DNA of 11,878 bases. Source: JBBSOW01 sp038259365. Lineage in GTDB: Bacteria > Actinomycetota > Actinomycetes > Propionibacteriales > Propionibacteriaceae. Positions 6,998 through 11,878 of this stretch are shown in pieces (within the stretch, counting starts at the first letter, position 1; each line of letters opens with the position of its first letter). The stretch spans positions 1-11,878 of the forward strand of contig JBBSOW010000095.1 of assembly GCA_038259365.1 (NCBI GenBank), given 5' to 3'. The notes under the pieces are model-generated. The model searched no databases, was not told the DNA's origin, and worked only from the letters and a program-made list of their open reading frames with translations. The translations under genes and the position numbers were made by a program.

Positions 6998-7049
6998 CGA
7001 GCCCGGCACTTTGGCCGGACGTGAAAAGGCACCCCGCAGGGCGCCCATC

Positions 7050-7055
7050 ACTCTA
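7050..7055 (-). promoter_or_regulatory. Weak -10 candidate for the glycosyltransferase gene
   Basis: Minus-strand TAGAGT at 7055-7050 fits TAnnnT and lies about 100 nt before the GT2 ATG. No good -35 is visible at 16-19 nt upstream. If real, it would give the GT2-DUF5719 pair a promoter independent of whiB. Confidence 0.2.
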
Positions 7056-7075
7056 GCTTCACAACGTCACAGCAT

Positions 7076-7100
7076 CGACCCGACCGAAGGGATCGGATCG
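7076..7100 (-). terminator. Hairpin just downstream of whiB
   Basis: On the minus strand an 8-bp stem with one G-U pair (DNA CGACCCGA at 7076-7083 against TCGGATCG at 7093-7100) and a 9-nt loop begins 11 nt after the whiB stop. There is no T-tract. It could terminate, or partly terminate, whiB before the glycosyltransferase gene. Confidence 0.4.
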
Positions 7101-7111
7101 CGTAGGTGCAT

Positions 7112-7375
7112 TCAGACGGCGCGCTTTTTGAGCTTGCGTCGTTCCCGCTCCGAAAGTCCGCCCCAGATGCCGAAGCGCTCGTCGTTGGACAACGCGTACT
7201 CCAGGCACTCACTGCGTACCTCACACGACAAGCACACCTTCTTGGCGTCGCGGGTGGACCCGCCCTTTTCGGGAAAGAACGCCTCCGGATCGGTCTGGGC
7301 GCACAGGGCTCGCTCTTGCCAGCCCAACAAGCCTTCGTCTTCTCCGGCATCGACTAGTGCCAGCAATTCCTGCAT
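7112..7375 (-). CDS. whiB2: WhiB-family [4Fe-4S] transcriptional regulator, WhiB2/WhmD type
   Basis: This 87-residue cytoplasmic iron-sulfur protein belongs to the Wbl family, actinobacterial partners of the primary sigma factor that act as redox/NO-responsive regulators. All four cluster cysteines are present: C25, then C48-x2-C51-x5-C57. The signature FGIWGGLSERER (68-79) is followed by a basic tail RRKLKKR for DNA contact. The start at 7375-7373 is fixed by GAGGAGG (7386-7380) 4 nt upstream. A GTG six codons earlier is rejected because it lies before that site. The position upstream of fbiA and beside the metallopeptidase/DUF3499/manB block matches M. tuberculosis whiB2 (Rv3260c). The WhiB2/WhmD/Streptomyces WhiB group controls septation and sporulation, so this member may link envelope genes to division. 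The family call is secure; the WhiB2 subgroup rests on synteny and length. Confidence 0.96.
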   Translation of the reverse strand: MQELLALVDAGEDEGLLGWQERALCAQTDPEAFFPEKGGSTRDAKKVCLSCEVRSECLEYALSNDERFGIWGGLSERERRKLKKRAV

Positions 7376-7379
7376 CGTT

Positions 7380-7386
7380 CCTCCTC
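7380..7386 (-). promoter_or_regulatory. Strong ribosome binding site of whiB
   Basis: Minus-strand GAGGAGG lies 4 nt before the ATG at 7375. It decides the start against an in-frame GTG at 7393 that lies upstream of it. Confidence 0.85.
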
Positions 7387-7392
7387 GACCCA

Positions 7393-7410
7393 CGCCGCAT
7401 TGGGGCGGCG
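7393..7410 (-). promoter_or_regulatory. GC hairpin in the whiB leader
   Basis: CGCCGC (7393-7398) and GCGGCG (7405-7410) are perfect 6-bp arms with a 6-nt loop, 6 nt upstream of the ribosome binding site. It could modulate translation initiation. GC-rich arms of this length can also arise by chance. Confidence 0.3.
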
Positions 7411-7427
7411 CGAACTACTTAGATGGA

Positions 7428-7456
7428 ATTACATGCCTGTCATTCCCCGAAGTCAA
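7428..7456 (-). promoter_or_regulatory. Candidate whiB promoter
   Basis: Minus-strand TTGACT (7456-7451) is a good -35. TGTAAT (7433-7428) lies 17 nt downstream and the overlapping TAATTC (7431-7426) lies 19 nt downstream; either could be the -10. The 5' leader would be about 45-50 nt and would include the GC hairpin and the ribosome binding site. The rest of the 193-bp gap to the next gene shows no other feature. Confidence 0.45.
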
Positions 7457-7568
7457 GCCCGGATGCGGTAATTGGGGCCCATGGGGCGGTTGTGGTAGCA
7501 ATCGCGGGGCTTCCACTGCCGAGCGCTCATCGGGGCCCCCGCCGGTCGCATCGCCCGAAACGCCGGAA

Positions 7569-8522
7569 TCAGTTCCGGGGCGGCGAATCCGCCGAGGAGG
7601 GGCTATCTGCCGGCCGGGCGGAGGCGGCGAAACGGCGACCCGGCGGCTGGACGGGCAGCGTTCCCGTGGGCTCGTCGTCAGCCGGTTCTTCGCGCGCGGC
7701 TGCGCTGTCGGACTCGCTCTGGCCCGCCGGGTCAGTGCCCGCCGGGTCAGGGCCCGCCGGGTCAGGGCCCGCCGGGTCCCTCTCGGCCGAGGAGATGTCC
7801 TCGGCCGAGTCGGGCGATTCGGCGGATCGGAGGGCCGGGGCGGGCTGCCAGCTGCCGCGCGCCTGACCCGGCATCCCGTAGCCGCTGCCCTGCGCGCCGG
7901 TCGCGGCTGCGGCGGCGCTTTGCCACACCACCCCCGAGGCTTTATCGAGTTGCCAGGTCGGCGCCTGATCCTCGCTGGACGGCACCTCGGGGGGCGCGGC
8001 CTCGCCCTCGGTGGCGTCTTCGGTGGCGGCCTGCACACCGTCGGACCCGGAGTCGGAGAACTCGCCACCTTCGAGGGCGCGCGGCTGCGGGGCATCCGCG
8101 CCGGATGGCGAGACCAGGCAGGCCACGAGCACCCAGGCAACGATCGTCAGCGCCAGCCGCGGCACGATCGCGCTCAGCGCACCGGCGGCCAGCACATCCC
8201 ACCACCTCGCCGGCGGGGTCGCCGCCTGCATGTACGTGATGGCCTGGACGACCACCGCAATGGTGAGGAGGCTCGTCACCACAGCTGAACTGATCACCAG
8301 CGCCTTGACGGCTCGCGGCACCGGGGGGAGAAGACAACTCAGAACGAGCAGCACCATAATCAGCAGCGACACCGCGTCTGCGGTAACAGCCCCCGCCACG
8401 GTGCCCACACCGACGACGCCTCGTGCGCCGGCCACAAGAATGTGCACGAGCGCGGTCACCACCACCAGGCCGAGCGCGATCCAGGCCAGCGGGGCTCGCG
8501 CGGCCAGCAGCTTGTGGTTCAT
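7569..8522 (-). CDS. Four-TM membrane protein with long low-complexity tail, unknown function
   Basis: I do not recognise a named family in this 317-residue protein. Four TM helices are visible at about 12-32, 45-66, 72-98 and 109-137, with short loops (about 12 and 10 residues). The likely cytoplasmic tail of about 180 residues is rich in Ala, Pro, Ser, Asp and Glu and appears disordered. Within the tail, 249-267 is a run of four DPAG units encoded by 15-bp DNA repeats. A W-containing patch near 190-200 (TWQLDKASGVVW) is the most structured-looking part of the tail. The ATG at 8522-8520 has GGGAG upstream at a fair distance. It is divergent from fbiA and lies 193 nt upstream of whiB on the same strand. 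The conserved-looking TM core supports a real gene. The tail could vary widely between relatives. Confidence 0.8.
   Translation of the reverse strand: MNHKLLAARAPLAWIALGLVVVTALVHILVAGARGVVGVGTVAGAVTADAVSLLIMVLLVLSCLLPPVPRAVKALVISSAVVTSLLTIAVVVQAITYMQAATPPARWWDVLAAGALSAIVPRLALTIVAWVLVACLVSPSGADAPQPRALEGGEFSDSGSDGVQAATEDATEGEAAPPEVPSSEDQAPTWQLDKASGVVWQSAAAAATGAQGSGYGMPGQARGSWQPAPALRSAESPDSAEDISSAERDPAGPDPAGPDPAGTDPAGQSESDSAAAREEPADDEPTGTLPVQPPGRRFAASARPADSPSSADSPPRN
7722..7778. repeat. 15-bp tandem repeats encoding DPAGx
   Basis: GCCCGCCGGGTCAGT/G is repeated at 7722-7736, 7737-7751, 7752-7766 and, as 12 of 15 bases, 7767-7778. On the minus strand it encodes four DPAG pentapeptide units in the tail of the four-TM protein. 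The copies are nearly identical, which implies recent expansion. Confidence 0.95.
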
Positions 8523-8632
8523 GATTCTCCCAATCCAGGCTCACCAGCGCGTTCACGCCGCGGTGCGTTCCCACCCTAGTGCGCACCCGTCGGCGATATC
8601 CCCTGCCACGCTAAACCTGCCAGACTGGCCCC
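8523..8632. promoter_or_regulatory. Divergent intergenic region, four-TM gene / fbiA
   Basis: This 110-bp gap drives two divergent genes. Minus-strand TAGGGT (8578-8573) is a possible -10 for the four-TM gene, giving a leader of about 45 nt. On the plus strand CAGACT ends 6 nt before the fbiA GTG, a spacing seen in leaderless genes, but it misses the first T of TAnnnT. No convincing -35 is seen for either. Confidence 0.3.
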
Positions 8633-9724
8633 GTGAACGCCCCCAACGCCAGCCCGGACGACCATTCGGCACCCAGTTCGCGGATCGTCGTCTTGGCGGG
8701 CGGCGTGGGCGGGTCCCGGTTCGTGCGCGGGGTGGCCGCGGCCTGGCCGGCAGCGCAGATCGACGTCATCGTCAACACCGCCGACGACATCACCTTGCAC
8801 GGCCTGCACATCTGCCCCGACCTGGACACCATGACCTACGCCCTGGGTGGCGCGATCGATCCCGGCCGCGGCTGGGGGCTGGCCGACGAGGGCTGGCGGA
8901 TCATGGCCGAGCTGGCGGCGCACGCGGCCGAACCCACGTGGTTCTCCCTCGGGGATCGAGATATCGCCACCCACCTCATCCGCACCCAGATGTTGAACGC
9001 GGGGTTCGGCTTGGCGGCGGTCAGCCAGGCGCTGAGCAAACGGTGGCTGCCTGCCGATACCCGCATCATCCTGCATCCGATGAGCGAGGATCGCGTCGAG
9101 ACCCACGTCGTCATCGAGGACCCGGACGCCGACGGCGGGCGGCGGGCGGTGCACTTCCAGGAGTTCTGGGTGCGCCTCAAGGCCCGGCCGCTCGTGCGCT
9201 CGGTGGTCCTCGTCGGCGTCGAGTCGGCCCGCCCCACCGCGGGCTTGGCCGGGATCATCGCCGCCGCCGACCTCATCCTCTTCGCCCCGAGCAACCCCGT
9301 CGTCTCGATTGGCCCGATCCTGGCCGTCCCCGGCCTGCGCGAGTCTTTGGTCCGGGCCGCGGCCCCCACCGTCGGGTTCGCCGGCATCCTCGGCGGGGCG
9401 CCGGTGCTCGGCATGGCCGACAAGCTGCTGCCCGCCATCGGGGTGGCGGTCGACGCCGCCGCGGTCGGGCTGCACTATGGCTCTCGACACAAGGGCCCTC
9501 GGAACAAGGACCCGCGTCACGAGGGCTCTCAGGACACGGGCTCGGGGCTGTTGGACGCCTGGCTCATGCACAGCAGCGACGCCGATTCGGTCTCGCGGGT
9601 CCGAGAGGCCGGGCTGGCCTGCGAGGCCACCGGGCTGTTGATGACCGAGCCCGCGGCCACCGCCAAGTTCATCCGCCGGGGCGCCGAGCTGGTGGCCTTT
9701 TCCGAGGCCGGCCATGATCGTTGA
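8633..9724 (+). CDS. fbiA: 2-phospho-L-lactate (phosphoenolpyruvate) transferase, F420 biosynthesis
   Basis: CofD/FbiA transfers the phospholactyl or enolpyruvyl-phosphate group from a GDP-activated donor to the deazaflavin Fo, giving F420-0 or dehydro-F420-0. It is 363 residues long. Visible motifs are VVLAGGVGGSRF (19-30) at the nucleotide/donor site, NTADD (48-52), the CPDLDT loop (61-66), the core TWFSLGDRDIATH (102-114) and FAPSNPVVSIGPIL (217-230). At about 284-304, between HYG and GLLDAWL, there is an extra charged stretch made of five-residue repeats, encoded by degenerate 15-bp DNA repeats. As I recall the family, a few residues normally join these parts. The GTG start at 8633 has no Shine-Dalgarno and no better start before the first strand, so the message may be leaderless. 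The gene overlaps fbiB by 11 bp. In actinobacteria the donor comes from FbiD and the acceptor from FbiC; neither is in the window. Confidence 0.96.
   Translation: MNAPNASPDDHSAPSSRIVVLAGGVGGSRFVRGVAAAWPAAQIDVIVNTADDITLHGLHICPDLDTMTYALGGAIDPGRGWGLADEGWRIMAELAAHAAEPTWFSLGDRDIATHLIRTQMLNAGFGLAAVSQALSKRWLPADTRIILHPMSEDRVETHVVIEDPDADGGRRAVHFQEFWVRLKARPLVRSVVLVGVESARPTAGLAGIIAAADLILFAPSNPVVSIGPILAVPGLRESLVRAAAPTVGFAGILGGAPVLGMADKLLPAIGVAVDAAAVGLHYGSRHKGPRNKDPRHEGSQDTGSGLLDAWLMHSSDADSVSRVREAGLACEATGLLMTEPAATAKFIRRGAELVAFSEAGHDR
9480..9539. repeat. Degenerate 15-bp tandem repeats inside fbiA
   Basis: Four diverged 15-bp units lie at 9480-9494, 9495-9509, 9510-9524 and 9525-9539. Adjacent units agree at about 10-12 of 15 bases, by eye. 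They encode the pentapeptides GSRHK, GPRNK, DPRHE and GSQDT, consistent with an old slippage expansion in a surface loop. Confidence 0.8.
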
Positions 9725-10598
9725 GGCCCTAGCCGGGATCGGCGAGGTCGTCGAGGGCGATGACGTGGCCAGATTGATCATCGACGCCCTGGCGCACGCG
9801 ACGAGCGGCGATCCGCGCGAGGGGGACGTGCTCGTCATCACCTCCAAGATCATCAGCAAGGCCGAGGGGCGACGACTACCGGCCCACGATCGCGAGCCGG
9901 CACTGGCCGCCGAGAGCGTGCGTACGGTGGCCCGTCGCGGCCCGATGCGCATCGTGGTCAACCGGCTGGGCATCACCCAGGCCGCCGCCGGCATCGACAA
10001 CTCCAACGTCGAAGCGGGCCAGCTCCTGCTGCTGCCCGTCGATCCCGACGCCAGCGCAGCCGCCGTTCGCGCCCGGTTGGAGGAACACTTCGGTTGCCGG
10101 CTCGCCGTGATCATCTCCGACACCTCCGGCCGCGCATGGCGCAACGGCCAGACCGACCACGCCATCGGGCTCTCCGGGCTTTCCCCCATGATCGACTACC
10201 GCGGAACCACCGACGATTACGGCAACGCGCTCGCGGTCACCTCCATGGCCGCGGCCGACGAGCTGGCCGCCGCCGCGGATCTGGTCAAGGGCAAGCGGCG
10301 CGGACGGCCCGTCGCCCTCATCCGGGGAGCCGACCTGACGATCTCGGACCAGGACCATTCGGCCCGCGAACTCCTGCGACCCCCCGATCGGGATCTCTTC
10401 GCCCGCGGTCAGCGCGAGGCGGTGCTGTGGGCCGCACTCGGCGATTCGCCCGACCGGGAGTCCCGTTACGAGCGGCTGGTCGCCGCCGACCACGAGGCGA
10501 TGATCACCGAGGTCACAGCCGGCCTCGGGCCGGCCGAGGCGGCGCTGCTGGCGCGGCTGCTGCGGGTGTTCGCGCCGCCGACCCGCGACGAGCAGTGA
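9714..10598 (+). CDS. fbiB: Coenzyme F420-0:L-glutamate ligase, without C-terminal reductase domain
   Basis: CofE adds L-glutamates to F420-0 with GTP, building the gamma-linked tail. It is 294 residues long. Motifs seen are VLVITSKIISKAEGR (39-53), AGIDNSNVE (92-100), SDTSGRAWRNGQTDHAIG (135-152), DYRGTTDDYGN (161-171) and KGKRRGRPVALIRG (192-205). These cover the full CofE fold, roughly the first 240 residues. Mycobacterial FbiB is about 448 residues and carries an FMN-dependent reductase domain that converts dehydro-F420-0 to F420-0. Here that domain is replaced by a helical, Ala/Leu-rich tail of about 55 residues (240-294), and the next gene is unrelated. The gene is therefore cofE-like in architecture. 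The start at 9714 lies 11 bp inside fbiA, with GAGG 6 nt upstream, indicating translational coupling. Confidence 0.96.
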   Translation: MIVEALAGIGEVVEGDDVARLIIDALAHATSGDPREGDVLVITSKIISKAEGRRLPAHDREPALAAESVRTVARRGPMRIVVNRLGITQAAAGIDNSNVEAGQLLLLPVDPDASAAAVRARLEEHFGCRLAVIISDTSGRAWRNGQTDHAIGLSGLSPMIDYRGTTDDYGNALAVTSMAAADELAAAADLVKGKRRGRPVALIRGADLTISDQDHSARELLRPPDRDLFARGQREAVLWAALGDSPDRESRYERLVAADHEAMITEVTAGLGPAEAALLARLLRVFAPPTRDEQ

Positions 10599-10737
10599 CT
10601 CGGCGTTTTCTCGGGGATCTCCGCGGTGGCTTGCATCGGGAGAGTAAGGGCAGTTAGGCTCCGTCTCGATCGGGGGATCAGCCCAGGGGCCGCGTGAGAA
10701 GAATCCGCGTCCTTCCAGACAACCGAAGGTGATCCCT
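10599..10737 (+). other. Intergenic region after fbiB
   Basis: This 139-bp stretch contains no open frame of interest and no convincing terminator hairpin after fbiB. It holds the candidate promoter and the ribosome binding site (GAAGGTG, about 6 nt before the ATG) of the secreted-protein gene. Confidence 0.6.
10631..10660 (+). promoter_or_regulatory. Candidate promoter of the secreted-protein gene
   Basis: TTGCAT (10631-10636) and TAGGCT (10655-10660) with an 18-nt spacer fit an actinobacterial housekeeping promoter. Transcription would begin near 10667, leaving a leader of about 70 nt. The octamer GTTAGGCT is shared with the candidate manB promoter. Confidence 0.5.
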
Positions 10738-11878
10738 ATGCGCAGGCTGCTCGTCCTGTTCTCCGCTCTACTCCTGACCTTGCTCGGCGTGCTGGCCGCG
10801 CCCCAAGCCGCGAGCGCGGCGCCCCTCCCCGCGACCTACACGGGATCGGCGGGGGGTGACATCGTCGACTTCGACCTCGACATGCTTGGCGCGAACGTCG
10901 CCGGGGCCCGGCTGGGAATCAGCCAGTCGACCGTCGACACCGACGCGGACCCCGAGGTCACCTCGCGAGCGGCCAACCTGGCCGCCACGGTCGTCGGGCT
11001 GGGCCTGGGCGTACAGGACCGGACCCAGACCGCGCCGCCGGACGCCGACGGCGCGGAGACCGACACGATCGCCAGCGCCACCATCCCCGGGGTGCTCGAT
11101 CTGGGCGCCTTGACGACCAGCGTCGAGGCCCACTACGCCGGTGACGATGTCTGCGTCGCGGACGGTCTCCTGGCCGACAGCCGGGTCTCGACCACCGGCG
11201 TCACCGTCGGAGGCACCGGCGCCACCAACGTCGCCCAGACGGGCGACGCCCAGACCCGGGGCGTCGTCGAGCTGGTTCCCGAACCGGCCGGCTCCCCGCT
11301 GCACCGCGCCGTCCAGTCCACCGCCACCGGAAACCTCAGCACGACGTCGTTCCTCGACGGCGCGGTCGAGGTCCAGGTGGCGGGTACCCCCACCCTGCAG
11401 GCCATCGCTACCGGCGAGACCGGCGGCGCGAGCGTCACCTACACCCCCGGCGACGTCACGGTTATCGTCGGCGACACCACCACCACCGTGGACGTCGGCG
11501 CGACCCAGACCTTCACCGTCCCCGGCGGCGAGGTCCAGATTACCGCCAACGCGCCGACGCAGACCGAAGCGGCCGACGGACAGTCCGCCACGGGTGCCGT
11601 CACCGTCGTCACCGCCCAGGTGCGCGTCGGTACCGCTGCCCTCCCGACCGCGACCGCGACGCTCGACCTGCTGCCGCTCACCGCCGCGGCCACGGCTCCC
11701 GCCGGCGGCATCGACTGCCCGCCGACGGCGCCGACGCTGACCACTCCGGCCGACGAATCCACCACCACCGACACCACCCCGCCCTTCACCGGCACCGCCG
11801 AGCCGAACTCCGACGTCGAGATCTTCGTCGACGGCGCTTCTATCGGCACCACGACCGCCGACGATGACGGGAACTTCA
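10738..11878 (+). CDS. Secreted protein with Ig-like domain, 3' end outside window
   Basis: At least 380 residues are present. A Sec signal peptide covers 1-27: MRR, a Leu-rich core, and ASA before the cut. The mature protein starts APLPATYTGSAGGDIVDFDL and then reads as a Thr/Ala/Val-rich beta protein to about residue 320, with repeated short strands such as VTVIVGDTTTTVDVGATQTF. It has cysteines at C139 and C327. From about 328 a Pro/Thr linker (PPTAPTLTTPADESTTTD) leads into a bacterial Ig-like domain. The TPPFTGTAEPNSDVEIFVDG core is followed by the typical TTTADDDGNF before the window ends. More Ig-like repeats or a wall anchor may follow. The N-terminal region somewhat resembles actinobacterial 'choice-of-anchor' surface proteins, but this is weak. 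The ATG at 10738 has GAAGGTG upstream. It is probably a surface or wall-associated structural or adhesive protein, transcribed separately from the F420 genes. Confidence 0.82.
   Translation, partial: MRRLLVLFSALLLTLLGVLAAPQAASAAPLPATYTGSAGGDIVDFDLDMLGANVAGARLGISQSTVDTDADPEVTSRAANLAATVVGLGLGVQDRTQTAPPDADGAETDTIASATIPGVLDLGALTTSVEAHYAGDDVCVADGLLADSRVSTTGVTVGGTGATNVAQTGDAQTRGVVELVPEPAGSPLHRAVQSTATGNLSTTSFLDGAVEVQVAGTPTLQAIATGETGGASVTYTPGDVTVIVGDTTTTVDVGATQTFTVPGGEVQITANAPTQTEAADGQSATGAVTVVTAQVRVGTAALPTATATLDLLPLTAAATAPAGGIDCPPTAPTLTTPADESTTTDTTPPFTGTAEPNSDVEIFVDGASIGTTTADDDGNF

Noticed and set aside
6949..7032. Extended 28-codon N-terminus of the glycosyltransferase
   Set aside because: It would read through the perfect inverted repeat and has no supporting motif. 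The GT2 domain begins naturally after the ATG at 6948.
7376..7568. Terminator for the four-TM gene in the gap before whiB
   Set aside because: Several GGGGC/GCCCC arms can be paired, but only with loops of about 25 nt, and there is no T-tract. This is within what GC-rich sequence gives by chance.
7011..8288. Plus-strand open frame of 425 codons across whiB and the four-TM gene
   Set aside because: It crosses two minus-strand genes and their promoter gap. Its apparent 'VSARRVRARRVRARRV' repeat is only the antisense reading of the DPAGx DNA repeat.
8576..10189. Minus-strand open frame of 537 codons opposite fbiA and fbiB
   Set aside because: The opposite strand encodes two textbook F420 enzymes with intact motifs. 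This frame shows no family features.

Overview
The window is very GC-rich, with dense coding on both strands and no RNA genes or mobile elements visible. It carries a WhiB regulator, a DUF3499 protein and coenzyme F420 biosynthesis genes, so it comes from an actinobacterium (Actinomycetota). The order manB - DUF3499 - degenerate metallopeptidase - (extra genes) - whiB2-like - fbiA - fbiB matches the Mycobacterium tuberculosis Rv3257c-Rv3262 region as I recall it. The extra genes are a large membrane glycosyltransferase and a DUF5719 protein, inserted before whiB, and a four-TM membrane protein, inserted after it. I cannot name the genus.

Layout. (1) 1-1517, minus strand: a small DUF3499 zinc-site protein, then phosphomannomutase/phosphoglucomutase manB, whose C-terminus lies outside the window. 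(2) 1688-2122, plus strand: a metallopeptidase-family protein that has lost its HExxH residues. (3) 2123-2239: a convergent gap holding four copies of a 10-bp repeat and a strong 9-bp hairpin. (4) 2240-7375, minus strand, transcribed whiB -> GT2 membrane glycosyltransferase -> DUF5719. The last two genes share an ATGA overlap. (5) 7569-8522, minus strand: a four-TM protein with a long disordered tail containing DPAGx repeats. (6) 8633-10598, plus strand: fbiA/cofD and fbiB/cofE, overlapping by 11 bp. The CofE lacks the C-terminal flavin reductase domain of mycobacterial FbiB. (7) 10738 to the window end, plus strand: a secreted protein that begins an Ig-like domain and is cut by the window edge.

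How the genes may work together. ManB supplies mannose-1-phosphate (or glucose-1-phosphate) for nucleotide-sugar and cell-envelope glycan synthesis. The GT2 protein has a cytoplasmic glycosyltransferase domain, many TM helices and a large predicted external domain. It is translationally coupled to a membrane-anchored extracytoplasmic DUF5719 protein. Together they look like an envelope-glycan module whose substrate is unknown, directly downstream of a WhiB2-type cell-division/development regulator. The F420 pair performs phosphoenolpyruvyl transfer and glutamylation. The missing reductase domain implies a separate reductase elsewhere or a variant cofactor.

Small-scale structure: four unrelated genes or gene ends contain short in-phase tandem repeats (9, 10, 15 and 15 bp), suggesting that replication slippage has shaped this region. 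All functional calls come from reading the sequence and remembered family knowledge. No database search was run.
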